57,380 bases of DNA from UBA5951 sp009936885 (GCA_937996625.1 CALKVA010000009.1:1-57380), one strand, 5' to 3'; positions 8,502 to 18,033 are shown, numbered from the stretch's first letter. Numbers and translations are program-made. The notes: generated by a model from the sequence alone, not told the origin.

Positions 8502-8714
8502 TTATTTATAACTCTCTCGTCTGTCACTGAATTTGCGAACACGCGTTCGCCAAGTTCTATAGCTGCTTGGCTTCAAATTCTCTCTCATCAACTGTTTCAC
8601 TTGCTTGTCAGAAAGTCCATATTGCATTTTTATTTGAGCAAAACTTGTGTGATCACAAAGTGCCATTTGTATGATTTCACTTACTTCATGCTCTGCTAGA
8701 TTAGAAACGTCCAT
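8502..8714 (-). CDS. Small DUF2805/TIGR03643-type protein
   Basis: The 70-residue protein matches a widespread short family by its pattern: SEIIQMALCDHTSFAQIKMQ, then YGLSDKQVKQLMRENLKPSS and a basic W-R-x-R-V tail. The first part looks like a helix-turn-helix, suggesting nucleic acid binding, but function is unknown. It is transcribed with the DUF4387/AtuA genes or independently; the gap to DUF4387 is 17 bases. Confidence 0.75.
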   Translation of the reverse strand: MDVSNLAEHEVSEIIQMALCDHTSFAQIKMQYGLSDKQVKQLMRENLKPSSYRTWRTRVRKFSDRRESYK

Positions 8715-8731
8715 AAAATAACCATTCTAAT

Positions 8732-9034
8732 TTAATCAATCTGCAATTGCTCCAATAAAAACGCGAATTGAGCGCCATGCATATCCCTGTCCAATCTACT
8801 TCCTTGAAAATGTTTACGCTGAAAACTGACCTTAATCACTTTAAGATTATCAATTTCAAAACGTTTTACAAGATTTTCAGGAATTAAAAGACATCTTGCT
8901 ATCACTGGCAGAGCAAGGCCATCTCGCACTCGTTTATAATGTGCGTAATCCCTGCAAAACAAATCTATCGTAACCCAGAAAGGGCCTGCATTTTTTGATC
9001 TTATTTTATGTGTAAGCTCAGATAAGGATGCCAT
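8732..9034 (-). CDS. DUF4387-family protein
   Basis: The 100-residue protein starts MASLSELTHKIRSKNAGPFW, characteristic of DUF4387, a small domain almost always found beside or fused to AtuA-like DUF1446 proteins. Its ATG follows the stop of the AtuA gene with no gap (TAGATG), with GAGG inside the end of the upstream gene, so the two are translationally coupled. It probably forms a complex with the upstream product. Biochemical role is not established. Confidence 0.85.
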   Translation of the reverse strand: MASLSELTHKIRSKNAGPFWVTIDLFCRDYAHYKRVRDGLALPVIARCLLIPENLVKRFEIDNLKVIKVSFQRKHFQGSRLDRDMHGAQFAFLLEQLQID

Positions 9035-10396
9035 CTAAACCTCGTCTATTATTAATGGAAAACCATCACAGGGCTTATCTAATATCATAATATGGTTCAA
9101 AGCAAATTCGAAAAAAGCCCCCCTGCTAGAATTTGCAGGAGAATAGGCAAAAGCAGTGGTTGGAATAGGTTCCTCTTCTGATAATGGCAAATGAAGTAAA
9201 TAAGGATTTATCAGCATTGCGATATCATCTGCCTCGCCCTGACTATCTGCAGTTACAATAACCAGTACACCTAATTCAGGTGCAAGGCTTTCTGAAAACT
9301 CCAATTCTCCCAATACGGCATTTTTACCTATTACTCTGAAATCAATGGAATGTGTTGATTTAGAATTGGTCATAGATTGTTTTAATTTTGTGTTACATAT
9401 TCTGGATAATTTTACTATCCAGTCATCTATGTGTGCAACATAGTTTGGCTCTCGCACGATGGTAAGAATCGTAGTCTGATATCCAGATAATTTAGCAGCT
9501 TCCAGTTTAACCGTATAAGTGTCTGATGAATGCCAGCGCGAGCCTTCTACGCGCACCCGTCGCTCATCTAGTGCTGTGTATGTGGCATCTGTTACATCAA
9601 GATGACCGCCGGGCTCCAACAAAACAAAGGGATCAGCATTTTCATAAAGCATATGGGCAGCGACGGTTTCAGGCGTACACAAAGCATTCTGCGCCATGGC
9701 TTCAACCGTAAAACCAGTTTCATCAACTTCTACAAATATCACTCCAGAGGATGGATTGGTTGAACAAAAAGCACCGCATTCAGCAATTTTTGCAGCATGC
9801 CAGCTCGCCCCTTTATGAGCGTTATTTAATAAGGGTAATGCCGCTATAAGGGCTGTATCGGTGGCTCTGCCTACAAGTATAACGTCAGCGCCTGCTTCAA
9901 TTGCTTTCTGAATAGGCTCAACCCCAGCTAAGGATACAATATGGGTTATCTTAGAAAGGCTATCTTGCGTTATCTGAGGTGCTGGCTCTAGCGGTTTAAT
10001 TCTATTTTCACCCAGCGCAATTTGAAATTCTGATATCTCACGCTCACAATAAATTCTAGCAATTTTAACGAAATGGCCAAGCTTCTTGGCTATTCTTACC
10101 GTCATGTCAAACATCATATCTACGCCAGCATTAACCCCGCAGGTTCCACAACTTCCTATGACAAGCGGGATTTTATTATCATGGCGCGCCTGCATGAGCA
10201 GATGCCATTCAGCCTCACATACCCCAAGAGAATATTTTGATACCCCCATACCAAGATAAAATGGACCACTATCAGTAGAACCACCATCTATGGAAATAAT
10301 GTCTGGCTGGCGTTTGAGACCCTGAATAAGCGCATCCTCACTAAACCCTAATCCAAGAACACCAGAAGGTACTAAAATTTTGGTTGATTTTGTCAT
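9035..10396 (-). CDS. AtuA-like (DUF1446) acyclic terpene utilisation family protein
   Basis: The 453-residue protein has the family signature near the N-terminus (IISIDGGSTDSGPFYLGMG) followed by conserved blocks VIGSCGTCGVNAGVDMM and GRATDTALIAALPLL. AtuA of Pseudomonas is tied to acyclic terpene breakdown, but most family members have unknown substrates and are found with carboxylate catabolism genes. Here it lies 17 bases after tctA and is coupled to DUF4387. This points to use of the carboxylate imported by the TctABC system. A terpene role is not supported by any neighbour. Confidence 0.85.
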   Translation of the reverse strand: MTKSTKILVPSGVLGLGFSEDALIQGLKRQPDIISIDGGSTDSGPFYLGMGVSKYSLGVCEAEWHLLMQARHDNKIPLVIGSCGTCGVNAGVDMMFDMTVRIAKKLGHFVKIARIYCEREISEFQIALGENRIKPLEPAPQITQDSLSKITHIVSLAGVEPIQKAIEAGADVILVGRATDTALIAALPLLNNAHKGASWHAAKIAECGAFCSTNPSSGVIFVEVDETGFTVEAMAQNALCTPETVAAHMLYENADPFVLLEPGGHLDVTDATYTALDERRVRVEGSRWHSSDTYTVKLEAAKLSGYQTTILTIVREPNYVAHIDDWIVKLSRICNTKLKQSMTNSKSTHSIDFRVIGKNAVLGELEFSESLAPELGVLVIVTADSQGEADDIAMLINPYLLHLPLSEEEPIPTTAFAYSPANSSRGAFFEFALNHIMILDKPCDGFPLIIDEV

Positions 10397-10412
10397 CTAT
10401 TTATCTGGTTAT

Positions 10413-11912
10413 TTATTGGGGTTTAGATATTGTAAGAAACCGTCTTAAAAAGATCGGGGCAATAAAACCAAGGAACGCAGCAACCCATAGGCCAATTGAG
10501 ATTGAAGAGGCAAATAAATATGTCCAATCACCATCTGATAAAACCATAGCACGCCTAAGGCTGACCTCCATATGGCCTCCAAGTAGAATTCCGAGAATAA
10601 CCGGAACTGTTGGAATATCCATTTTTCGCAAGAAAAATCCTGCAACTCCAAATAATATCATCAATAACAGATCAAAATAACTTCCAGACAAGGAATATAT
10701 TCCAACAAAGGAAATCATGGTAACCCCAGGTAGCAAAATTGCAGCAGGTACCTGTAAAACGCGGCTGAAGATTTTTACCATTGGCACGTTAAGAACCAAT
10801 AATACAAAGTTTGCAATAAGCAATGAAGCAATAAGACCCCACACAACTTCTGGCCTCTCGGTAAATAGCAAAGGCCCTGGCGTGATATTTAACGTCATCA
10901 ATAAAGCAAGAAGAACAGCTGTTGTTCCAGAGCCAGGAACCCCAAGTGTAAGCATCGGGACCAACGCCCCGCCAGCAGCAGAATTATTTCCAGCTTCAGG
11001 AGCAGCAATACCCTTTGGCTCACCTGTTCCAAATTTATCTTTTTCTTTTGCAAGTGACTTCTCTGACATATATGCAAGAAAGCTCCCAAGAGAGGCACCT
11101 GCCCCAGGTAAAACACCTGCTACAAACCCAATGATACTGCTCCTCAGCATCGTCCATCGAGTCTCAAAAATCATTCTAAAAGGAATAGTTACCTTTTCCA
11201 ATTTGACCCCTATGGATGAATTTTTACCGTGACTTTCAATAAAAATAAACACTTCAGAAACAGCAAATAATCCAACGATTGCAACCAGAAAATCAATTCC
11301 GTCATATAAATGCAGATTATTCCCTGTAAAGCGCGTCATGCCAGTTGATTTATCAACACCTATCATAGCAATGCCTAGACCTAAACAAACAGAAAGTGCA
11401 GCCTTGGTTTGATTTTTTGAGCCGAGCCCCCCTAAAGTGCAAAAAGCAAGTAAGTAAAGTGCGAAATATTCAGCAGGTCCGAATAGAAATGCCACTCTTG
11501 CTAAAATCGGTGCAAGTAACATCAAACCAATTGTGGCCAGAAAAGCACCCACAAAAGAGGCAACCCCAGATAGCACTAATGCGTTTCCAGCCTGACCTTT
11601 TTTAGCCATTGGATACCCATCAAGAGTTGTCATCATTGCCGGCTCGTCCCCTGGAATATTTAATAGAATAGAGGAAATTCGCCCGCCATACATTGCCCCA
11701 TAATAGACAGATGTCATTAGAACAAGAGCCGCTGTTGCATCAAGGCCAAGCGAAAATGAAAGCGGGATTAATATAGCAACTCCGTTAGAAGGACCAAGGC
11801 CAGGCAATGCCCCGATAACGGTTCCTAATATGCAACCAATAACAGCTAGCATTAATGTGTTCGGACTTAATGCTACTGAAAATCCCAGAGCTAAATTCGC
11901 TAAAAGTTCCAT
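10413..11912 (-). CDS. tctA: Tripartite tricarboxylate transporter, large membrane subunit TctA
   Basis: The 499-residue, multi-helix protein carries the TctA signatures GALPGLGPSNGVAILIPL near the N-terminus and a second GVLPGAGASLGSF block in the middle, typical of the two halves of the translocating subunit. Length is normal. It is the channel-forming part of a sodium- or proton-driven uptake system for citrate or similar carboxylates. It follows tctB by six bases and precedes the AtuA gene. Confidence 0.95.
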   Translation of the reverse strand: MELLANLALGFSVALSPNTLMLAVIGCILGTVIGALPGLGPSNGVAILIPLSFSLGLDATAALVLMTSVYYGAMYGGRISSILLNIPGDEPAMMTTLDGYPMAKKGQAGNALVLSGVASFVGAFLATIGLMLLAPILARVAFLFGPAEYFALYLLAFCTLGGLGSKNQTKAALSVCLGLGIAMIGVDKSTGMTRFTGNNLHLYDGIDFLVAIVGLFAVSEVFIFIESHGKNSSIGVKLEKVTIPFRMIFETRWTMLRSSIIGFVAGVLPGAGASLGSFLAYMSEKSLAKEKDKFGTGEPKGIAAPEAGNNSAAGGALVPMLTLGVPGSGTTAVLLALLMTLNITPGPLLFTERPEVVWGLIASLLIANFVLLVLNVPMVKIFSRVLQVPAAILLPGVTMISFVGIYSLSGSYFDLLLMILFGVAGFFLRKMDIPTVPVILGILLGGHMEVSLRRAMVLSDGDWTYLFASSISIGLWVAAFLGFIAPIFLRRFLTISKPQ

Positions 11913-11918
11913 ATTAAC

Positions 11919-12356
11919 CTACCCCATGAAAGATTTTGGAAAGGCGTACAAACCTAATCCAAGTCCAAATTTAAATATCAAAAACAAAACAACGGATAAG
12001 CTACCGCCAATTATCATAGATTTCCATAAATTTGGCTTGATTTGATAGGATATTGCAGCCGATGCCAGCGCCGTTGGTATTATGAAACCAAGAGGCTTCA
12101 GACTGTAGGCGTAAATAACTAAAATCAAAGTTGTTATAAACAACTTGATAAATGTTGATAGAACAGGCCATTCAGGTTCTTGGTCTGGCCGTACAAGCAT
12201 CATTATACCCGCTATTAATGCCACACCAGAAACAGCCATTGGAAATGCCTTTGGGCCTAAAGGATCGGAAAAAAACGGTAATTCTAATTGTGTAGCACTC
12301 GAAAAAAAAGCGAGTGCTACACAGATTGTTAGTAAACCGGTAATTCGGTCAGACAT
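11919..12356 (-). CDS. tctB: Tripartite tricarboxylate transporter, small membrane subunit TctB
   Basis: The 145-residue protein has four predicted membrane helices, the usual TctB size and topology, and its ATG overlaps the tctC stop by one base (TAATG). The sequence is variable in this family, so the call rests on size, topology and its place between tctC and tctA. Confidence 0.92.
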   Translation of the reverse strand: MSDRITGLLTICVALAFFSSATQLELPFFSDPLGPKAFPMAVSGVALIAGIMMLVRPDQEPEWPVLSTFIKLFITTLILVIYAYSLKPLGFIIPTALASAAISYQIKPNLWKSMIIGGSLSVVLFLIFKFGLGLGLYAFPKSFMG

Positions 12357-13315
12357 TATTTCATAACACCAAGTTCAACAGACATTTCACGAACTTCAGC
12401 AATTACGCCATCTACATAATTCTGAAAGTCAGGACCAACTTTGTTGAAAGGAGCAAGTCCATTAGCCATCATTGCATCTGCCCATTCTTGAGAAGCACCA
12501 ACCTGCCTTAAAGCCTCTGTCCACTTTTCATAAGAGGCCTGAGAGGCTCCTTTTGGAGTGTATAATCCTCTCCAGTTTACAGCTACTACATCAATTCCCT
12601 GTTCTTTGGCAGTTGGAATTGATTCAAACCCTGGAATACGCTCATCCGTGAATGACGCAAGAACCCGAACATCACCAGATTTAATAAATCCAACCACACC
12701 TGAGATATCGCCTGTCATAGCAGCTGTAAAACCACCAACGGTTTGTGTGATAGCATCTGCATCACCGTCTACACCAATATATTTTACCTTCTTAATATCT
12801 GTAAAACCTTTGCGCTTTAGGGCCATTAGAACTTTTAGATGATCATAACCACCAGCTGCAGAGCCTCCTGCAAAGGCGTGCTTTGACGGGTCTGCTATCA
12901 CCGCATCAAGCAGATCATTTAGATTTTGATAGGGGGAATCTTTTCCAACCACAATTACCCCAGGGTCAGCGCCAATTGCGCCAAGAAATCGAACCTGATC
13001 AGATGTCATTCCTGAATAGGCATTCTGGGCAAGTCTGGTAGCAGTTGCCGTAGAAGCTGCGATGATAAGGTCGTCATCTGAATTGCGCTCATTCACAACA
13101 TGTGTAAAAGCAAGGCCGCCGCCGCCAGCCATATTCGTTACCTGAATAGAGCCGTCATATGCATCAATATCACTCATGATCTTAGTAATTGACCGACAGG
13201 TGAAATCCCATCCGCCGCCTGGATTAGCAGGGGCAATACATTCAGCTGCCATAGTTTGACCAACTAGTCCTGCTGTGAAAATTGTTGCAAATGCAACTTT
13301 AGAAATTAGGTTCAT
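12356..13315 (-). CDS. tctC: Tripartite tricarboxylate transporter, periplasmic binding protein (Bug family)
   Basis: The 319-residue protein has a signal peptide ending ..LVGQTMA, then AECIAPANPGGGWDFTCR, the characteristic ligand loop of Bug/TctC proteins where the carboxylate is bound. GGAGGATACTAA precedes the ATG. It is the first gene of the operon, as usual for a protein needed in excess over the membrane parts. Ligand is a di- or tricarboxylate by family; the exact one cannot be read. Expression is probably governed by the divergent TctD/TctE system. Confidence 0.95.
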   Translation of the reverse strand: MNLISKVAFATIFTAGLVGQTMAAECIAPANPGGGWDFTCRSITKIMSDIDAYDGSIQVTNMAGGGGLAFTHVVNERNSDDDLIIAASTATATRLAQNAYSGMTSDQVRFLGAIGADPGVIVVGKDSPYQNLNDLLDAVIADPSKHAFAGGSAAGGYDHLKVLMALKRKGFTDIKKVKYIGVDGDADAITQTVGGFTAAMTGDISGVVGFIKSGDVRVLASFTDERIPGFESIPTAKEQGIDVVAVNWRGLYTPKGASQASYEKWTEALRQVGASQEWADAMMANGLAPFNKVGPDFQNYVDGVIAEVREMSVELGVMK

Positions 13316-13381
13316 TTAGTATCCTCCATATCATTTATTCTTTTTGATGAAAACTTTACCTTTTTACTTAATCAAAGTAAC

Positions 13382-13399
13382 CTGACATCAATCTGACAT
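13382..13399. promoter_or_regulatory. Direct repeat CTGACAT with 11-bp period, candidate TctD site
   Basis: CTGACAT occurs at 13382-13388 and 13393-13399. An 11-base spacing places both on one face of the helix, the usual arrangement for OmpR-family response regulators. It lies in the short region between tctC and the divergent regulator genes, very close to the regulator start. Confidence 0.45.
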
Positions 13400-13411
13400 G
13401 GAAGCAGCGTT

Positions 13412-14080
13412 TTGAAAGTTTTAATTATAGAGGATACACAAGAGCTAGCAAAATCCCTGCGTTTATTTCTAGAACTAGAAAATAACCATGTGGAATGTGC
13501 TTACGATCTTGCCACAGCATCTCACTATATTTCAGTCACGCATTTTGACATTATTTTATTGGATATAATGCTACCTGACGGCGACGGCAGAGACTTTCTA
13601 CGTTCTGTTAGAGCGCGCAACAAGAATATTCCTGTTATTGTAATGACTGCCCGTTCTGAAATTTCAGACCGCGTAGACTTGCTCGATATAGGCGCAGATG
13701 ATTATATCATCAAACCATTTGAATTTGTTGAATTAGAAGCAAGATGCAGAGCTGTTCTAAGACGGCATAGCGGTCAGGATCAACAAGCGCTTAGTTATGG
13801 GAATATTATCCTATACCCTCTTTCTGCTATGATCGAATTCGGACAGGAAAAAATTCCACTTAGAAACCGTGAATTACGATTGCTGGAGATTTTCTGTAAT
13901 TCACCAGAAATTCTATTCTCCAAAGAACAGCTAACAGACAGGCTTTTTCTGATATCTGATGAAGTTACCGAAAATGCTATCGAAGTATATGTAGGCAGAT
14001 TAAGAAAGAAACTTGTGGGCAGCAATGTTACTATCGAGACTGTTCGGGGCATAGGCTACCGGTTGGTAAAAGATGAATAA
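13412..14080 (+). CDS. tctD: OmpR-family response regulator (TctD-like)
   Basis: The 222-residue protein has a receiver domain with acidic residues near the N-terminus (IIEDTQ) and the phosphorylated Asp51 in ILLDIMLPDG. It also has the conserved lysine in DDYIIKPFE and a C-terminal winged-helix DNA-binding domain ending ETVRGIGYRLVKDE. The start is TTG, with GGAAG eight bases upstream and inside the region carrying direct repeats. It is divergent from tctCBA, matching the tctDE arrangement known for TTT transporters, and overlaps the kinase gene by eight bases. Confidence 0.93.
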   Translation: MKVLIIEDTQELAKSLRLFLELENNHVECAYDLATASHYISVTHFDIILLDIMLPDGDGRDFLRSVRARNKNIPVIVMTARSEISDRVDLLDIGADDYIIKPFEFVELEARCRAVLRRHSGQDQQALSYGNIILYPLSAMIEFGQEKIPLRNRELRLLEIFCNSPEILFSKEQLTDRLFLISDEVTENAIEVYVGRLRKKLVGSNVTIETVRGIGYRLVKDE

Positions 14081-15452
14081 AAAATTTAATCTTTCTATTA
14101 GAAATAGATTACTAATTCAGCTTAGCTGTGTAGCCTTTGCGATATCACTGTGCCTTTTTCTCATCACGCGTATCGTGGTGTTACAAGCCATAACAGCAAC
14201 ACAAGATGGTTTGCTTACCGCTGCTATTCAGTCGGTAATTGACAAAATTTATGTGGTAGAGAATTCAGTTAGCGTAGACTTGCCCTATGATACATTCTCG
14301 CTACTTGGCGCTGTAGGTGAGGATAGAATATTCTATCGCATTGATGATAATGGCCAATTCCTAACAGGATATTCAGATTTTCCAATGCCACACAAATTTG
14401 GAAATATCCAAGAGCCAGAATTTAGCAATGTAGAACATAAGGGGGAGAGGCTTCGAATAGCGGCAACAGAAAATATTGTTTTTGCAATGGATAAACGCCA
14501 TGAGCTTCGGATCATTATTGCACAAAGTCAGAATTTTCAAAAATCTATTGCCACCAAAATTTCGTCAAACTTGGTCCTAATCACCCTCTTTTTCTTTATG
14601 ACCGCCATTTTGTTTGCCTTCTTAACAGCCAATCTTACAATCAAACCTATCTATCTTTTTGCAACAGATGTAAAAATGCGTGGCCCAAATAACCTAAGAA
14701 AAGTCTCGTCAGATGTGCCAACAGAATTAAAGCCCCTTGCCCAGTCATTAAATGAATTCATAAGCCGGTTTCGCTCTACATTACGCCAGACAGAAACATT
14801 CATAGCAGAGGCCGCCCATCATATCAGAACGCCTCTATCTGTTGTAAAATCAGAGAGCGAACTAGCTTTGAGAAAATCAAAAACACCTGAGAATAGAGAG
14901 CGCCTTAGAACTATTATTAAATCTGTTGACCAGACCAACCGCTCCGCTAGTCAGCTATTAGATCATGCGATGGTACTTTATCGCGCTGAGCGCCCTGAAA
15001 CAGAGGAATTTTCAATCCTGTACGCAATATCCGAAATCGTCACGCAGTTCAAACTAGCCGCAGATTTAAGAGATCTTGATTTGACATTTTCAACCGATGC
15101 AAGCCCAACACAAACCGTTAATCTTGATAGAACCCTATTTGAGACCTCAGTGCGCAATCTGCTTGATAATGCGCTGAAATATGCGCTTAGCGAAACAACG
15201 ATAATAATAGAATTCAAAAAAACAAAACATAATTTTCAGCTTACTATTAAGAACCAATATTCCTCTGCTCCTTTTTTGGATCAAAAACAGCTATATAAAA
15301 AATTCAAACGGGGCGAGCAAACAGGCGAAATTATAGGCTCTGGATTAGGGCTAAGCATAGTGATGGAAGCCGTAAGCGCTATTGGGGCTTCTATTGAAAT
15401 AAGAAAAACAAAAGGAGATATCGTGTGCGCTACCTTATTAGTACCTTACTAA
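14073..15452 (+). CDS. tctE: Sensor histidine kinase (TctE-like)
   Basis: The 459-residue protein has two membrane helices (about 13-35 and 170-193) bracketing a periplasmic TctE-type N-terminal sensor domain. A HAMP-like linker follows, then the phosphoacceptor H-box ETFIAEAAHHIRTPLSVVKS, N-box NLLDNALKYA and a G-box GSGLGLSIVMEAV. It would phosphorylate the overlapping response regulator. Its 3' end overlaps the binding-protein gene by 28 bases, so that the three are translationally coupled. The signal is likely the carboxylate, sensed directly or through that binding protein. Confidence 0.93.
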   Translation: MNKKFNLSIRNRLLIQLSCVAFAISLCLFLITRIVVLQAITATQDGLLTAAIQSVIDKIYVVENSVSVDLPYDTFSLLGAVGEDRIFYRIDDNGQFLTGYSDFPMPHKFGNIQEPEFSNVEHKGERLRIAATENIVFAMDKRHELRIIIAQSQNFQKSIATKISSNLVLITLFFFMTAILFAFLTANLTIKPIYLFATDVKMRGPNNLRKVSSDVPTELKPLAQSLNEFISRFRSTLRQTETFIAEAAHHIRTPLSVVKSESELALRKSKTPENRERLRTIIKSVDQTNRSASQLLDHAMVLYRAERPETEEFSILYAISEIVTQFKLAADLRDLDLTFSTDASPTQTVNLDRTLFETSVRNLLDNALKYALSETTIIIEFKKTKHNFQLTIKNQYSSAPFLDQKQLYKKFKRGEQTGEIIGSGLGLSIVMEAVSAIGASIEIRKTKGDIVCATLLVPY

Positions 15453-16450
15453 TCATCTTGCATATAAACGTTGCAGTCGCCTTAACCATTGAGACAAATC
15501 ATTCCTATGGCGCGGCAAAAACAGTATCTGATTTAAGAATTTTATCTTCTACAGACATTGATGTTTTTGCCCCTGTGCTTCGCGCATATTCAGCCCTTAA
15601 CCCCGCAGTTTCAATAACCTATTCCACGGCATCTTCGTCTGATATTTACCGGGCTGTAAGTAACGCTGAACATGATTTTCATCTGATTATGTCTTCTGCC
15701 ATGGATCTACAAATGAAGCTGGTTAATGACGGTTTTGCTAAACCTGTTAGCTTTCTTGAGAGGGTTAACCTGCCAGATTGGAGCCATTGGCAAAATAAAC
15801 TATATGGATTCTCGTTAGAGCCTATTGGAATGGTTGTATCAGCATATCACTTCAATGAGGGGGACTTGCCAAATACAAGAAGAGAGCTGGTATCATTTCT
15901 CAGAGCAAATCAGGCGAATTTCAGCAGGAAAATCGTCACCTATGATGTAACAAGCTCAGGTGCTGGTTTTTTATTTGCAACACAAGATGCTCGTCAATCC
16001 AATAGCTTCTGGCGGTTAGCAGAAGTAATGGGCGGGCTTGCTCCGCATTTATCATGTTGCTCTGGGGCTATGCTTGATGCTGTCAATCAAGGAGAGTTTC
16101 TTCTAGCTTACAATATCATTGGCTCTTACGCTGAAAAACGCTCGAGACTTCAGAAAAACCTGCGCGTAATTTACTTTCAGGACTACACTCATATGTTGTT
16201 GCGAACCGTATTTATACCGCGTAATGTCAATAACACAGCCTCAGCAAATGATTTTCTAACCTTTCTTCTAAATGATGTTGGACAAAATTTTATAGAACAG
16301 GAAACAGATATGCTTTCTCTTAGAAGTGATGTGCTAACAGATAACCCGCATTACAAACCAATTAGACTTGATACGGGTCTTCTAGTGTATCTCGACAGAC
16401 TTAAAAGACAACGTTTCCTTGACGAATGGTCCTCTGCTCTTATTCAATAA
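15425..16450 (+). CDS. Periplasmic substrate-binding protein co-encoded with TctDE
   Basis: The 341-residue protein starts at GTG 15425 and begins with a signal peptide (MRYLISTLLIILHINVAVA). The mature part resembles the iron/2-aminoethylphosphonate class of ABC binding proteins (LRILSSTDIDVFAPVLRAYS, then GAGFLFATQDAR). No permease or ATPase follows: the gene overlaps tctE upstream and is followed by a convergent sulfatase. The likely role is to present a ligand to the TctE sensor rather than to feed a transporter, although an unlinked transporter cannot be ruled out. Confidence 0.75.
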   Translation: MRYLISTLLIILHINVAVALTIETNHSYGAAKTVSDLRILSSTDIDVFAPVLRAYSALNPAVSITYSTASSSDIYRAVSNAEHDFHLIMSSAMDLQMKLVNDGFAKPVSFLERVNLPDWSHWQNKLYGFSLEPIGMVVSAYHFNEGDLPNTRRELVSFLRANQANFSRKIVTYDVTSSGAGFLFATQDARQSNSFWRLAEVMGGLAPHLSCCSGAMLDAVNQGEFLLAYNIIGSYAEKRSRLQKNLRVIYFQDYTHMLLRTVFIPRNVNNTASANDFLTFLLNDVGQNFIEQETDMLSLRSDVLTDNPHYKPIRLDTGLLVYLDRLKRQRFLDEWSSALIQ

Positions 16451-16516
16451 AACGATTAAATCAGCAGGAATGGACTGTTTTCTGATGGGTATAAGGGCTA
16501 AAGAGCCTACAGAGGC

Positions 16517-18028
16517 TTAATGCACAGGCTCATCACCTATTTCCAGCATTTTTTCCTCTAAAATTTGGATTAATTGTAAAATAATTTGGTGATAATTTGG
16601 TTCGTTAAAGACATTAAATAACTCGAGCGGGTCATTCTCACAATCAAATAACTCCCATTCTTTATCCTCTCCTCCATGATTTGTTCCAGGCAGATCAAAT
16701 CCCTCATTATACCAATAGATTAATTTATATTTTTGAGTACGGATGCCATAATGCGAATAAGCGTTATGGTCTGGATCACGGTGCATCCAATATCGGTGAT
16801 AAGCCACCTGCTGCCAATTTTGAATATCTGCTTGGTTCAGTAATGGCCTTAGACTCTCACCTTGCATATAGCTTGGAATTGTAAGCCCTGCAAAATCAAG
16901 AAATGTTGGCGCAAAATCCACATTACACGCAATCTGCGAGCAAATGCTTCCTGCTGGAACTTCGCTTGGAAATTTTGCAAGAAACGGCATCTGTAGCGAC
17001 TCCTCATACATAAATCGTTTGTCAAACCATCCATGCTCTCCCAGGAAAAATCCTTGGTCAGAGGTATATATAACAAGCGTATCTTTTGTTAAATTATGAG
17101 TATCTAGAAAATCAAGTAGTCTTCCAACACTCTCATCTATGGACGCAATAGTACGCAAATATCGCTTAATATATCGTTGATATTTAAACTGGCTTAGTTC
17201 CTCTCTTGAGTTAAATTTAAAGTTCTCTCCTGTATCTTTATCTATCAGGCACAATTCTGATGTATCGTCTGGATTTGGTATTTTTCTTTTACTGCTAAAT
17301 AGTCTGCTTTTTTCGCCTATTTCAGCACCACCTTCTGGTTGGACCAAACCCAAATCATCATAGGTTAAATCATCCTTTATTCTCATTTTTGCCTCAGCTG
17401 CGGCGCGGGCACGGTTCTTATAATCATCATCAAAAGTTGACGGCACAACAACATCATCTGCAAATAACGACCTATTTTTTGGATGCGGCTCCCATTCTCT
17501 ATGAGGGGCTTTGTGATGACACATTAAGAAAAAGGGTTTTTGTCTATCTGCCTGTGATAGCCAATTAATCGACTTATCGGTTATAATGTCTGTTACGTAT
17601 CCCGCCTCAACAAGCTCTTCACCCATCTCGATGAATAAGGGATCAAAATAATCCCCTTGGCCTGGCAGAACAGACCAGAAATCAAATCCTGACGGCTCAT
17701 ATGCACTTCCCTCCCCAAGGTGCCATTTACCAATAATTGCTGTTTGGTATCCCCCTGTTTTTAAATGTTTGGCAACATTTGGCAGACGGTTATTCATCGG
17801 GGTTTCGAGTGTCGTTACCGCATTTACGTGATTATAGGTTCCCGTTAGAATTGCCGCACGACTAGGCGTACATATTGAATTCGTAACATAGCAGTGATCA
17901 AATCGCATTCCTTCATTCGCAATGCGATCGATATTTGGCGTGTGATTAATACCGCACCCATAGCTGCTAATCGCTTTTGAGGCATGGTCATCTGCCATTA
18001 TAAACAAAATATTAGGCTGTTTTTTCAT
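16517..18028 (-). CDS. Type I sulfatase (formylglycine-dependent)
   Basis: The 503-residue enzyme hydrolyses sulfate esters using a formylglycine made from Cys53 in the motif ICTPSRAAILTG (CxPxR). Metal-binding aspartates appear at residues 13-14 (FIMADDH) and in YTSDQGFFLGEHG. There is no signal peptide, so a cytoplasmic sulfo-substrate is likely. Substrate is not clear; the overall pattern resembles iduronate/aryl sulfatases more than choline-sulfatase. No transporter or anaerobic maturase lies alongside. It is divergent from an aminotransferase gene. A tandem repeat occupies its leader. Confidence 0.9.
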   Translation of the reverse strand: MKKQPNILFIMADDHASKAISSYGCGINHTPNIDRIANEGMRFDHCYVTNSICTPSRAAILTGTYNHVNAVTTLETPMNNRLPNVAKHLKTGGYQTAIIGKWHLGEGSAYEPSGFDFWSVLPGQGDYFDPLFIEMGEELVEAGYVTDIITDKSINWLSQADRQKPFFLMCHHKAPHREWEPHPKNRSLFADDVVVPSTFDDDYKNRARAAAEAKMRIKDDLTYDDLGLVQPEGGAEIGEKSRLFSSKRKIPNPDDTSELCLIDKDTGENFKFNSREELSQFKYQRYIKRYLRTIASIDESVGRLLDFLDTHNLTKDTLVIYTSDQGFFLGEHGWFDKRFMYEESLQMPFLAKFPSEVPAGSICSQIACNVDFAPTFLDFAGLTIPSYMQGESLRPLLNQADIQNWQQVAYHRYWMHRDPDHNAYSHYGIRTQKYKLIYWYNEGFDLPGTNHGGEDKEWELFDCENDPLELFNVFNEPNYHQIILQLIQILEEKMLEIGDEPVH

Positions 18029-18033
18029 ATCAT

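Noticed and set aside
10717..11232. 171-residue plus-strand frame inside the transporter gene
   Set aside because: It is antisense to tctA, which has clear family motifs; the plus-strand product resembles nothing.
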